From JBFHFS01 sp041583495 (lineage in GTDB: Bacteria; Bacteroidota; Bacteroidia; Bacteroidales; Marinilabiliaceae): 64,000 bases of DNA. The position numbers were made by a program, and so were the translations under genes. Shown here in pieces: positions 1 to 9,287 of this stretch. Numbering within the stretch: the stretch's first letter is position 1; each line of letters opens with the position of its first letter. The notes beneath the pieces are model-generated. The model worked only from the letters and a program-made list of their open reading frames with translations, was not told where the DNA came from and made no database searches. The DNA lies in the NCBI GenBank assembly GCA_041583495.1, contig JBFHFS010000024.1:14038-78037 (forward strand), written 5' to 3'.

Positions 1-716
1 TATAAAAAGAAGGAGCTGTCTTTTTGTTGGGTAATAAAATTGATGGCCTCCTGGGTATAGCGTTTGGTAAGAGTGTTCTGATCAACCGGATATTCCACCA
101 CTTCATCCTGGCGCATGAGGGGGACCCTCCCTCGCACCCATTTGGCTTGACGGATACTGTCCAGGGTCATCTCTTCATGAAAAACCACATCCTTTGCTAC
201 TTTCACTTTAGGATTCACCGACATATCGTTACTGTAAGGGATTCCCAGGTAATGGTCAAACCCCTGTTGGGTGGGCAAATGTTCCGGGCGGTCTCCCAAA
301 TGCCACTTCCCGATACAGGCGGTGGCATACCCCTGCTCCTTAAGCATATCGGCGATGGTCACCTCTTTGGAATCCAGACCGGTCTCACTATCGGGCCAAA
401 GCACCACGGGAACCCCTACCCGGGGTGGATAACAAGCGGTTAACAAGGCGGCTCTTGAGGGAGAACACACGGGTGAAGCCGAATAAAAATCGGTGCACCG
501 AACCCCCTCACGGGCCATCTGATCTAAATTGGGTGTTTTTATCAGCGGGGATCCAAAGCAACCCACATCCTGATACCCCTGATCATCGGTAAAAAAGATG
601 ATGACATTGGGCGGAGTTTCCTGTTGGGGTTGGGAACATCCCAAAAATAAGGTGCTGAGGCACACAATTAGTACTGCTTTTAAATAATAACCGAATGAGA
701 ACCGTTTCATTGACAT
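1..716 (-). CDS. S1-family sulfatase, lipoprotein, C-terminus cut by window edge
   Basis: This is the N-terminal ~238 residues of a type I sulfatase, which hydrolyses sulfate esters on glycans, probably in the periplasm. The signal peptide ends in a lipobox (LFLGC, Cys27). A metal-binding Asp pair sits in FFTDDQGY, the formylglycine motif CSPSR has its modified Cys at residue 84, and GKWHLG is the usual Lys/His substrate-site motif. The reading frame is open to base 1, so the rest lies outside. Start: two in-frame ATGs, at 716 and 710; either gives the same signal peptide. It is the last visible gene of the leftward sulfatase/fucosidase operon, 70 bases after the GH95 gene. The Cys needs a formylglycine-generating enzyme, which is not in this window. 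The sulfation position it acts on cannot be read from the sequence. Confidence 0.93.
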   Translation of the reverse strand, partial: MSMKRFSFGYYLKAVLIVCLSTLFLGCSQPQQETPPNVIIFFTDDQGYQDVGCFGSPLIKTPNLDQMAREGVRCTDFYSASPVCSPSRAALLTACYPPRVGVPVVLWPDSETGLDSKEVTIADMLKEQGYATACIGKWHLGDRPEHLPTQQGFDHYLGIPYSNDMSVNPKVKVAKDVVFHEEMTLDSIRQAKWVRGRVPLMRQDEVVEYPVDQNTLTKRYTQEAINFITQQKDSSFFL

Positions 717-786
717 TTATTTTTATGCTTTGATTTTATTCGTATTACAACCATGCACTAAAACCGCGATGATCGCCGACAGGAAT

Positions 787-3108
787 TTATAGTTGACGAA
801 GCACTCCATCGAATTGGTATTTCTGACCTTTATGAGTATCGATCTCGATCTGTTTGTCCTGATACTTCAACCGGCAGGTATTACCACTCTTCGACAAGAC
901 CTGAAGGTTTTTAAGATGGCCGTCTTTCCAGCTAAAGGACAGTTCAAAGCCTCCCCTCACACAAACTCCGGAGATCTGACCCTCCGACATGGCATCGGGC
1001 AAGGCGGGCAATAGATCGATTTTCCCCAAATGACTTTGCACCAGCAGCTCAATAATTCCGGAGGTCCCGCCAAAGTTACCATCAATCTGAAAGGGAGGAT
1101 GAGCATCAAAAAGGTTGGGATAAGACCCTCCTTTATTGCCTCTGTCGGGGTGTTCGGCAGGGCTTAGCAGGCTATGAATCATTTTATAGGCTCTGTTGCC
1201 ATCTAAAAACCGGGCCCAATAGTTGATTTTCCAGGCCAGTGACCAACCCGTACCCCCATCTCCTCTAAATTCCAGGGATTGTTTGGCGGCCTTCATCAGG
1301 TCGGGCGACTCAACAGGATTAATCTCTTTTCCGGGATAGACCGCCCAAAGATGGGATACATGACGATGATGAATCTCAGGGTCATCAATATCCTCCATCC
1401 ACTCCTGGAGCTGCCCGTATTGCCCTATTTTATTGGGGGCAATTTGGGGAATCAAGGCCTTCAGTTCACCGGCAAAATCCTGGTCTACATCCAAAATATC
1501 GGAAGCTTCGATGCAAATACGAAACAGAGCCCGGATGATTTGATGATCCATGGTTGGCCCGGCCACCAGTCCCCCAATCTCGGGAGAATTAGAGGGACCG
1601 CTAATTAAGAAACCCGTATTAGGATCCTTGTATAAGAATTCTGTAAAAAATTCAGCGGCTCCTTTTATCAGATGGTATTTCTCCTTCAGGAATGCTTTAT
1701 CCTGCGTAAAGAGATAGTGTTCCCAGATATGGGTGGAGAGCCAGGCGCCCCCGGTGACCCATATCCCATGATTGGAGGCGTTAATGGGTGCAGCCCCCCG
1801 CCAGAGGTCGGTATTGTGATGCAGAACCCATCCCGGGCAGTTGTAATGCTCTTTGGCAACCACCTCTCCGGTTTGAGCCACCTGTTCCAGCATATCGAAC
1901 AATGGCAGATGACACTCCGACAGGTTGGTTAGCTCCACCGGCCAGTAGTTCATCTCGGTGTTTATATTCACCGTATATTTACTTTCCCACGGCGGGGTGA
2001 GTCTATCGTTCCAGATGCCCTGAAGGGTGGTAGGATAGGTTCCGGGACGACTGGCCGAGATCGTCAAATAGCGCCCGTACTGAATGTACAGTGCCAATAA
2101 CTGGGGGTCGGAAGGATCCTTCCAAAAATCAAGAATCCGCTGATTGGTAGGATTGGAAGACCTTCCATTGTCGCCAAAACTGACCTTAAAGCGGTCGAAC
2201 AATAAGTGGTAATCTTTTAAATGATCGGCTTTTATGTTCCCATTTTTTTTCTTTTCAGCCTTTTCTAAAATACCGGAAGCTTTTGCTGCAGCATCACCGC
2301 TCACATCATCATAGTTTTTGAAATTGGTGGCGGCCGATAAATAAATGGCAGCCTTAGACGCCCCGGAAACATTTAGCTTCCCATCTGCCGCTTTTATCTT
2401 CCCATTGGTCTTAATCTTTACAATGGCCACCCCTTTGAGCACGCCGTCTTTCACTTTCACCTCCAGGGTTTGGGTGTTTGGTCCGGTCACCACCGATTTT
2501 TGTTCGTGAAGGGCATCCAGGTTAAGGTTAAAATCTAATGCCCCGCCTTTATCGGCTGTCAGGTTCATGACAATAACCTGATCGGGATAACTGGCAAAGA
2601 CCTCACGTGTGTAGGTGACCCCCTCCACCTGGTAAGATACTTTGCAGAGCGCATTCTCAAGATCCAGCTCACGCCTGTAGGCGGTGGGATTTTTGTGTTC
2701 CGGAAAATTGAGATACAAATCGCCAAAGGGCTGATAGGCTTTTTGATGAAGCGGGACACTCATCACCTTCTCGGAAGCCAGGTTCTGGGCTTCTATTTGT
2801 TTCCCCTGGGCTAGCAACTGCCTTAACTCGGTCAGGTAGTTACTGGCCCCTTTGTGTGAATAATCGTGAGGTTGGCCCGTCCACAGGGTTTCTTCATTAA
2901 ACTGGATATGTTCCTGCTCAACACCCCCATAAATCATGGCGCCCAGGCGGCCGTTACCGATGGGTAGGGCTTCGGTCCATTTTTCGGCCGGTTCATTATA
3001 AAACAATTTATAATTCGTCTGAGCAGTTAGGGTTAGGGAGATAAGCCCAACAAAAACGCCCGATAAAAAAGCCACTTTTGTCTTCATATTCATTTCTTTT
3101 AATAGCAT
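787..3108 (-). CDS. GH95 alpha-L-fucosidase (or alpha-L-galactosidase)
   Basis: A 773-residue inverting exo-glycosidase of family GH95, which removes alpha-1,2-linked L-fucose or the related L-galactose. The N-terminal beta domain begins with the typical LFYNEPAEKWTEALPIGNG and FNEETLWTG motifs. In the (alpha/alpha)6 barrel the family asparagines appear in NINTEMNYWP (Asn381/Asn383), a candidate general acid is Glu510 in SNSPE (QLQEW, Glu569, is the other candidate) and Asp676 lies in IDGNFG. A Sec signal peptide without a clear lipobox ends near LTLTAQ, so it is periplasmic or exported. The start could be Met1, Met6 or Met8; Met8 (MKTKVAF) gives the cleanest signal peptide. It lies 46 bases after a sulfatase in the same operon. 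Fucosidase action is the more likely role because two GH29 genes and fucI/fucK are nearby. Confidence 0.93.
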   Translation of the reverse strand: MLLKEMNMKTKVAFLSGVFVGLISLTLTAQTNYKLFYNEPAEKWTEALPIGNGRLGAMIYGGVEQEHIQFNEETLWTGQPHDYSHKGASNYLTELRQLLAQGKQIEAQNLASEKVMSVPLHQKAYQPFGDLYLNFPEHKNPTAYRRELDLENALCKVSYQVEGVTYTREVFASYPDQVIVMNLTADKGGALDFNLNLDALHEQKSVVTGPNTQTLEVKVKDGVLKGVAIVKIKTNGKIKAADGKLNVSGASKAAIYLSAATNFKNYDDVSGDAAAKASGILEKAEKKKNGNIKADHLKDYHLLFDRFKVSFGDNGRSSNPTNQRILDFWKDPSDPQLLALYIQYGRYLTISASRPGTYPTTLQGIWNDRLTPPWESKYTVNINTEMNYWPVELTNLSECHLPLFDMLEQVAQTGEVVAKEHYNCPGWVLHHNTDLWRGAAPINASNHGIWVTGGAWLSTHIWEHYLFTQDKAFLKEKYHLIKGAAEFFTEFLYKDPNTGFLISGPSNSPEIGGLVAGPTMDHQIIRALFRICIEASDILDVDQDFAGELKALIPQIAPNKIGQYGQLQEWMEDIDDPEIHHRHVSHLWAVYPGKEINPVESPDLMKAAKQSLEFRGDGGTGWSLAWKINYWARFLDGNRAYKMIHSLLSPAEHPDRGNKGGSYPNLFDAHPPFQIDGNFGGTSGIIELLVQSHLGKIDLLPALPDAMSEGQISGVCVRGGFELSFSWKDGHLKNLQVLSKSGNTCRLKYQDKQIEIDTHKGQKYQFDGVLRQL

Positions 3109-3154
3109 TCAGCAACAGTTAGTTAATGGTTTCTCCACCTTCATAAAACAGAGT

Positions 3155-4732
3155 CTAATCATTCCAGTGTTGAGTTATAATTTCAAGAATTTCCGGGTTA
3201 TCGGCATCGGTATCGCCCAACAACTGCCGCTGGTTCAAAATCTCCTCCTTCATTTCTGCAATAATCTCCTGGTATTGTGGATCGTTGTATGCGTTGTGCA
3301 GTTGGTTAGGATCTTTCTGCAGATCGAAGAAGTCCCAATAGCGGTCTACTTTTTCCCCTTCCTGGTATTTATTATTCTTAAATCCATTGCCATAAAAGAA
3401 GGCCAGTGTATAGCGCTGGCTACGGATTCCGAAGTGGCCGGGGCGTTTGGGCTCATGCTCCCAATAGCGATAGTATCCGTATTTTCGCCAATCCTCCGGC
3501 GTCTTTCCTTTTAGGTTATCGCGAAAGCTGAATCCCTGCATCGTTTCGGGATAAGATGCACCGGCATAATCGGCAAATAAGGCGGAGAAATCCACATTTT
3601 CGATGATGTCGTTATTGCGGGTTCCGGCAGGTATTTCTCGGGGATACCGAATCACAAAGGGCATATGAATGGATTCTTCGTAAATCATGCGCTTATCAAA
3701 AAAGCCATGTTCGCCCAGGAAATAACCCTGATCGGCGGTGTAAATCACGATGGTATTTTCGGCCAGACCGGCTTTATCGAGGTAATTGAGTAATTTACCG
3801 ATATTATCGTCTACGGCCGCCCCACAGCGCATGAAATCCTTCACAAATTTCTGATAGGTTTTATAACGCGCCTGATCATTGGTTAACCCCTCCACCGAAA
3901 AGGGCAGCTCGGGATAAAACATATAGTCGGCCTTCTTATCGGGGTGGGCCGACGCAAAAAGATAGCGTTCCTTAAGATTATCCATCGATTGCCCTTTAAA
4001 CGAGCGCCCGGTATCATCAGCGCCCTGGTCATAAAATGAGGAAGGAACAGGGATCTCCTCATCCCGGTACAAATGGCTGAAGCGCTCGGGATAGTCGTAG
4101 GGTTCGTGCGTGGCTTTAAAATGACAAAAAGCCATAAAGGGTTTGGTGGTATCCCGCTGTGCAATCCAGTCGATGGCCAGATCGGCAACCACATCGGTGC
4201 TGTAACCGGGATAGACTTTCCCTCCTTCATGTCCTTCACCCCAGTTTTCTTTGCTTTTCAGTATCGGGTCCCAGTATCTGCCCTGGCCCGCCAGAACATT
4301 GTAATAATCGAATCCGGTGGGTTCTTTTTTCAGATGCCACTTTCCAATCACCGAAGTTTGATATCCGGCCTGCTTCAATACCTTAGCAATATTATTTTGT
4401 TCGGGATAGAGGGCCCCGCCCAGGGTAGTCGCCCCATTAATATGGCTGTATTGACCCGTCAAAATGGTCGCCCGGCTGGGTGTGCATATCGAATTGGAAA
4501 CCAGACAATTATTAAGCACACAACCTTCCTCTGCCAGGCGTTTAATATTGGGGGTATGCACATAATCCTCCAATACCCCTCCATATATTCCCCAGGCCTG
4601 AGAAGTATGATCGTCGGCCATGATGAAAAGGATGTTTGGTCTTTGGGGTTCTTCCTTAACGCTGGTCTTACAGCTGAAGACAGTCAGAGAAATCAATACA
4701 AGCCCTACGGCAAAATAAAATTGTTTTTTCAT
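3155..4732 (-). CDS. S1-family sulfatase, lipoprotein
   Basis: A complete 525-residue type I sulfatase. The signal peptide ends in a lipobox with Cys21 (TVFSC), so it is probably anchored in a membrane facing the periplasm. Metal-binding Asp residues lie in IMADDHT, the formylglycine Cys is residue 83 in CTPSR, and GKWHLKK plus TADQGYFLGEHG complete the usual active-site set. The long C-terminal part with YRYWEH and WDFFDLQKDP is typical of glycan-acting members. It lies between the GH3 and GH95 genes on the same strand. The gap to the GH3 gene (281 bases) holds a palindrome cluster, so expression may be uncoupled from the genes upstream. Substrate and sulfate position are not determinable by eye. 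Confidence 0.95.
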   Translation of the reverse strand: MKKQFYFAVGLVLISLTVFSCKTSVKEEPQRPNILFIMADDHTSQAWGIYGGVLEDYVHTPNIKRLAEEGCVLNNCLVSNSICTPSRATILTGQYSHINGATTLGGALYPEQNNIAKVLKQAGYQTSVIGKWHLKKEPTGFDYYNVLAGQGRYWDPILKSKENWGEGHEGGKVYPGYSTDVVADLAIDWIAQRDTTKPFMAFCHFKATHEPYDYPERFSHLYRDEEIPVPSSFYDQGADDTGRSFKGQSMDNLKERYLFASAHPDKKADYMFYPELPFSVEGLTNDQARYKTYQKFVKDFMRCGAAVDDNIGKLLNYLDKAGLAENTIVIYTADQGYFLGEHGFFDKRMIYEESIHMPFVIRYPREIPAGTRNNDIIENVDFSALFADYAGASYPETMQGFSFRDNLKGKTPEDWRKYGYYRYWEHEPKRPGHFGIRSQRYTLAFFYGNGFKNNKYQEGEKVDRYWDFFDLQKDPNQLHNAYNDPQYQEIIAEMKEEILNQRQLLGDTDADNPEILEIITQHWND

Positions 4733-5013
4733 TAGATTCTATTCAATCGTTAAATTTTCAAAGATTGTTCGCATTTGTACCCAAACCTTTATGTTCGTCC
4801 TGTAAATAAAGCCCTTTCAACCCAAGCCATCAACCGGGGATCCTATTTACATGATATAAGACAGGCTGAAAGCCGGGCTCTATTTAACCCGCCCTTTTCA
4901 GTGCGCTTGCAAATAGAACCCTTCAAACCCCAGGGGTTGCCTGGGGTTGAAGTGACTCGTCCTTTCAGGACGTTAACTTATTTGGGCATGCAAACAGTTT
5001 TTCATTGTATTTT
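4733..5013. repeat. Intra-operon cluster of short GC-rich palindromes (REP-like)
   Basis: This 281-base gap between two same-strand genes has no credible gene. It contains at least three imperfect hairpins: 4865-4875 (GGCTGAAAGCC), 4921-4951 (a ~13-bp stem around GGTTG with one bulged base) and 4958-4972 (CGTCCT-TTC-AGGACG). The style matches clusters near 22.3 kb and 43.7 kb, suggesting a dispersed REP-like family. In the leftward mRNA these would form stem-loops that could stabilise ends or attenuate transcription. Confidence 0.6.
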
Positions 5014-7620
5014 TTAATTTACCACTTCCAGATTTACTGTTCTATAATCGGCAGATGACCTCCCTATGCCTATTTCAAAAACACCAGGTTCAACCACATT
5101 TTTTCGGGTTTGGGTGTTGAAAAATGAAAGGTCTTCGGGTTTCACCATAAACGAAACTTCCTTTGATTCGCCAGGATTAAGGGCTATGCGCCGGATACCA
5201 CGAAGGCTTTTTAATGGCCTTACCACTGAAGATTCAACATCCTTAACGTACAGTTGAACCACTTCTTCACCCGGGTGGGGTCCTGCATTGGTCACCTCCA
5301 CTGAAACGACGACCGAATCGGCGGCGGCTATTTGTCCTTCCGACAATTGGATATTGGCATACTCAAAGGTCGAATAACTTAACCCGAAACCAAACGGGTA
5401 CAAAGTCTCCCCTTCAAAATAACGGTAGGTCCGCCCTTTCATACTGTAATTCACAAAAGGAGCAAGGTCTTTCACCGACTTATAAAAGGTAACGGGCAAA
5501 CGTCCCGAGGGATTATAATCGCCAAACAATACATCGGCAATGGCCTCCCCTCCTCTTTCGCCGGGATACCAGGCCTCCAAAATGGCGGGCAGGTTATCGT
5601 TTTCCCAGTTAACGGCTAAAGCACTGCCGTTTAAAAGAACCAGCACCACCGGTTTCCCCGTGGCATGCAGCGCTTTTATTAACTTTTTCTGAACGGCGGG
5701 AAGCTCAATATCTGTTTTATCCCCCCCATCAAATCCGGGATAAGGCACCCTCATTTGTTCGCCCTCAACGCCCGGGGAAATTCCCCCCACAAACAAAACT
5801 ACCTCCGACTTTTGGGCGATCTCCAGAGCTCTGTCCCAGGAGCTTTTGTTGGGTGTACGCCATATTAATTGAAGCTTGGAAGGAACGCCCTGGTGTTTGA
5901 AATCCACCCGGATATTATAGGCATTGCCTTTTTTAAGAAAGAGTTCCCGCGTCAGGGACTTCTGTTTGGGGTTCTCAAGGTTATCGATCAACATCTTATT
6001 ATCGACCATAAGTTGAAAACCACCGCTGGCCTGCAAGCCCAACTCATAAGTTCCCGAAACCTCCACCGTAATTTGACCTTCCCATCGGGCAGAAAACGCA
6101 TCCATTGTTAACCCTTTTACCGGGTTGGCCTGCCAGTTGGAGTTAATGCCTTTCTCCAGGCGACCCAATATCGGTTGACCCGAAAGATCCGGGTTATTAA
6201 AATACTGAGCCATTAAACCAGCCTTACCCTGATAGGTTAGATTAGATGCCGGAATGAGAGAAAAAGCACTGGTAGTATCAATCAACTCACATCCGGCCTC
6301 ATAATAAACCTGGGTTTGGGCCGACACTTTTGTGCTAACTCCCTGTAGAGGAGTCATATAACGCAGGGGAAAACCATTATAGTTACCCAACAACACCTCC
6401 AGATTGTTGGCATTGGGCCCAACCACGGCAATGGATTTAACCTTTTTACTTAACGGGAGTGTCTCCTGTTCATTTTTGAGCAATACCATTGATTTTCGCG
6501 TAGTTTCCAGGGCCAGGGTTCGGTGTTTTTCGGAGCTGACCACACTCATGGGAATATCCGCATAAGGCACCTCATCGGGGGCATCAAACATCCCCAGCTT
6601 AAAGCGTGCAATAAATAATCGTTTTAAGGAGACATCAATCTCTTCTTCAGTAATCAGTCCCTGCTCCACGGCTCCCTCCAGATAGCTGTATCTGAACCCG
6701 CAGTTTAAATCGCATCCTGCCAGCACCGAAACGGCTGCGGCTTCCTCTTTGGAATCGGTAAAATTATGATAGTCGTGCACGTCGCGGATGGCGTTACAGT
6801 CGGACACCACGTAACCTTGGAACCCCCAGTCATTGCGCAAAATATCGGTGAGTAAGCGCGGACTGGCACAGCACGGTTCGCAATTGGTGCGATTGTAGGC
6901 ACCCATTACCGACCAGGCATTGGCCTCCTTAATACAGGCTTCGAAAGCAGGCAGATAGGTATCGTAAAAATCGCGTTCGTTCACTGCAGCATCGAAAAAA
7001 TGTCTTTCCGGTTCAGGACCGCTATGTACGGCAAAGTGCTTGGGTGTAGCCACCAGTTTCAGGTATTCAGGATCATCGCCCTGAAGTCCTTTCACAAAAC
7101 TAACCCCCATTCGTGCCGTCAGGTAGGGGTCTTCGCCATAGGTTTCCTGACCTCTTCCCCAACGAGGGTCGCGGAAAATATTAATATTAGGGGTCCAGTA
7201 AGTCAGCCCCTGGTAACGGTTACGTTGATCATTTCGCAGGGCTTCGTGGTGTTTGGCTCTGGCCTCATCGGAAATGGCACACGCTGCTGTATAAATTAAT
7301 TCGGGATCCCAGGTAGCAGCCAACCCAATGGCCTGAGGAAAGACGGTGGCTTCACCGGCCCGTGCCACCCCATGAAGGCATTCGTTCCACCATTCGTACT
7401 CGGGAATATCCAATCGCGGAATGGCAGGTGCATTGTTCATCATCTGCGAGACCTTTTCCTTTAAGGTCATGCGCGAGATAAGGTCGTCAACCCGTTCGTC
7501 GATAGTCAGACATTCATCCTGATAAGGTAATTTATCGGCTTGCCCAACCACAGTTATTGCCATGCTTCCCAAAAAGAAAAAACATGCAATTAATCGCCAG
7601 TATTTTTGCTTACTTACCAT
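5014..7620 (-). CDS. GH3 beta-glycosidase with PA14 insert
   Basis: An 868-residue retaining exo-beta-glycosidase of family GH3 (beta-glucosidase/beta-xylosidase type). The (beta/alpha)8 domain carries the nucleophile Asp274 in GYVVSDCNAI and the binding motifs ATPKHFAVHSGPEPERH and GAYNRTNCEPCCAS. The (alpha/beta)6 domain is interrupted by a PA14 module at roughly residues 465-590, a carbohydrate-binding insert. The acid/base Glu is probably in SPGVEGEQM (Glu619 or Glu621). A fibronectin-III-like domain closes the C-terminus (about 780-860). The signal peptide lacks a lipobox Cys. The Cys-rich SDCNAI/GCDLNCG style resembles GH3 xylosidases more than cellobiases, but the sugar specificity is uncertain. 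It lies 16 bases after a GH29 gene in the operon, so it probably trims a beta-linked sugar of the same glycan. Confidence 0.93.
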   Translation of the reverse strand: MVSKQKYWRLIACFFFLGSMAITVVGQADKLPYQDECLTIDERVDDLISRMTLKEKVSQMMNNAPAIPRLDIPEYEWWNECLHGVARAGEATVFPQAIGLAATWDPELIYTAACAISDEARAKHHEALRNDQRNRYQGLTYWTPNINIFRDPRWGRGQETYGEDPYLTARMGVSFVKGLQGDDPEYLKLVATPKHFAVHSGPEPERHFFDAAVNERDFYDTYLPAFEACIKEANAWSVMGAYNRTNCEPCCASPRLLTDILRNDWGFQGYVVSDCNAIRDVHDYHNFTDSKEEAAAVSVLAGCDLNCGFRYSYLEGAVEQGLITEEEIDVSLKRLFIARFKLGMFDAPDEVPYADIPMSVVSSEKHRTLALETTRKSMVLLKNEQETLPLSKKVKSIAVVGPNANNLEVLLGNYNGFPLRYMTPLQGVSTKVSAQTQVYYEAGCELIDTTSAFSLIPASNLTYQGKAGLMAQYFNNPDLSGQPILGRLEKGINSNWQANPVKGLTMDAFSARWEGQITVEVSGTYELGLQASGGFQLMVDNKMLIDNLENPKQKSLTRELFLKKGNAYNIRVDFKHQGVPSKLQLIWRTPNKSSWDRALEIAQKSEVVLFVGGISPGVEGEQMRVPYPGFDGGDKTDIELPAVQKKLIKALHATGKPVVLVLLNGSALAVNWENDNLPAILEAWYPGERGGEAIADVLFGDYNPSGRLPVTFYKSVKDLAPFVNYSMKGRTYRYFEGETLYPFGFGLSYSTFEYANIQLSEGQIAAADSVVVSVEVTNAGPHPGEEVVQLYVKDVESSVVRPLKSLRGIRRIALNPGESKEVSFMVKPEDLSFFNTQTRKNVVEPGVFEIGIGRSSADYRTVNLEVVN

Positions 7621-7636
7621 TTTAAATCCCTTATAA

Positions 7637-9286
7637 TTAAAACTTAATACCCATAAAATTAGCTTTTAGCACCACCGGAAAACTCTTCCCGTTTAACGGG
7701 GGCATATCGACCACCAGGCTTTCGTTGTTTTGTTTAAACTGAATTTCCCTTCCATCGTACAGTTGTGTCAGGCTCAGTAGTTTTCCGGGATTCACATCGT
7801 TGCTGGTGCCCAACGACGGGATGGCAAACTCACCACCAACCGGATTCATGACAATGATATAAAAGTTGTTTCCTTTAGTGGTGAAGCGTACTTCATCGTG
7901 AGAAAAGGCGGAGGTTTCCGCGGTACGCTGATTAAAATGTTCGCCTTCCTTTTGTGCGGCCACTGCATTTCTAAGTTCACCCGCCTCGGTTTGGACCGCT
8001 TCACCACGAACACTTTTTCCATCCCCATATACTTTCCAGGGACGGGTTTCATAAATAGCCTCTCCATTGATTTTCAGCCAGTCGCCAACGGTTGTAACAA
8101 TATTTTTTATCTCGGGAGGAAGGGTCCCATCGGGGTTTAGTTCCATGCTTAAGAGCAAGTTTCCGTTTTTGCTTACGGCATCAATCAACATTTCGAGAAT
8201 GGTTGTTGCATTGTGCGTCAAGGGCCGGTCTTTTTTGTAAAACCAATCGGTAAAGGTAATTTCCGACTGCCATGGATATTCACGCAAGGTATTGCTTCCC
8301 CCCGACTCCACTTCGTTTACAGTTCCCGGCTCCAGCCTTTTCAGCAACATGACGGCATCAATTTTTCCATTCTTTTTCAGGCTGTTGTTGTACATTCTGC
8401 GGCACACTTCCCTTCCGTATTCCCCGTAGGAAAAGTTAAAACCATCGTTGTACAGCAAATCGGGCTGATAGTCGTCAACCAATTGGAAGTGGCGTTTTTG
8501 CCAGTTTTCCTTGATGGCTTCAATCACTTCCTCCGTACGGTCTTCGGGCACCGGCCCATACAAGTCGGCGGGGTCTAAACCTTCCCACCACCGTCCTTTA
8601 CCATCGTCTTTGGTCAGGCGGCCGTCGTAAGGAACCCCGGCTTTTTCGCCGGTTTCGTCGGCACCGAAGGCCGGCAGCCACCAGTTAAGGAAACGATCGT
8701 CGTGACTGGTTACTCCAAATTTAAGTTTTGCTTTTCGGGTTGCCGCAGCAAATTCCCCAATAATATCTTTTTTAGGGCCAACCTTTACCGAGTTCCAGTC
8801 GTGATAAGTGGAGTTCCACAAATCGAAATGATCGTGATGATTGGCCAAAGCCATAATATATCTGGCCCCGTTTTCTTTTGAAAAAGCTATCAGCGCCTCG
8901 GCATCAAATTTTTCGGCTTTCCAGGTATTGATCACATCCTTAAACCCAAATTCTGAAGGATGGCCATAGGTTAATTCGTGATACGGCCGCGCCATTTTGC
9001 CGAATTTTTGGCGGCCAACATCCTTCATATACATGTGCCGGGCATACCAGCCTCCGCCTTGTTCAGGCACACTTTGCGGCCCCCAATGGAACCAAATCCC
9101 AAATTTGGCATCCCGAAACCAGTCGGGACAGGAATACTGTTTAACCAATTGATCCCATGGCAGAGCCTCCGGTTCCTGAGCCTTCACAAGGGTGGTCATT
9201 AAGATCATTAGTAAGAGGGCCATTCCCACCTTCATTGCATGCAGAGAATTGCGCCCATTCTTCACTCTATCTTCTGTTGTTTTCAT
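7637..9286 (-). CDS. GH29 alpha-L-fucosidase (long form)
   Basis: A retaining alpha-L-fucosidase of family GH29. The barrel shows WFHWGPQSVP, ANHHDHFDLWNS and the catalytic nucleophile Asp in PDLLYNDGFN (residue 289 if counted from an ATG at 9310). After the barrel comes a C-terminal beta-sandwich (SVRGEAVQTE to LKANFMGIKF). Three starts are possible: 9310, which would overlap the upstream stop by 23 bases; 9286 (MKTTEDR), which begins right after that stop and is chosen here; and 9235 (MKVGMALLL), which gives the most compact signal peptide ending at VKAQ. It is translationally close to the upstream sulfatase, which suggests paired action on sulfated fucose. The GGGWYARHMY loop and DITGE-like inserts differ from the short GH29 at 10846-11907, so the two probably have different linkage preferences. 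Confidence 0.92.
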   Translation of the reverse strand: MKTTEDRVKNGRNSLHAMKVGMALLLMILMTTLVKAQEPEALPWDQLVKQYSCPDWFRDAKFGIWFHWGPQSVPEQGGGWYARHMYMKDVGRQKFGKMARPYHELTYGHPSEFGFKDVINTWKAEKFDAEALIAFSKENGARYIMALANHHDHFDLWNSTYHDWNSVKVGPKKDIIGEFAAATRKAKLKFGVTSHDDRFLNWWLPAFGADETGEKAGVPYDGRLTKDDGKGRWWEGLDPADLYGPVPEDRTEEVIEAIKENWQKRHFQLVDDYQPDLLYNDGFNFSYGEYGREVCRRMYNNSLKKNGKIDAVMLLKRLEPGTVNEVESGGSNTLREYPWQSEITFTDWFYKKDRPLTHNATTILEMLIDAVSKNGNLLLSMELNPDGTLPPEIKNIVTTVGDWLKINGEAIYETRPWKVYGDGKSVRGEAVQTEAGELRNAVAAQKEGEHFNQRTAETSAFSHDEVRFTTKGNNFYIIVMNPVGGEFAIPSLGTSNDVNPGKLLSLTQLYDGREIQFKQNNESLVVDMPPLNGKSFPVVLKANFMGIKF

Positions 9287-9287
9287 C

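Noticed and set aside
4775..5017. 80-codon plus-strand ORF
   Set aside because: It is a translation of the REP-like palindrome cluster.
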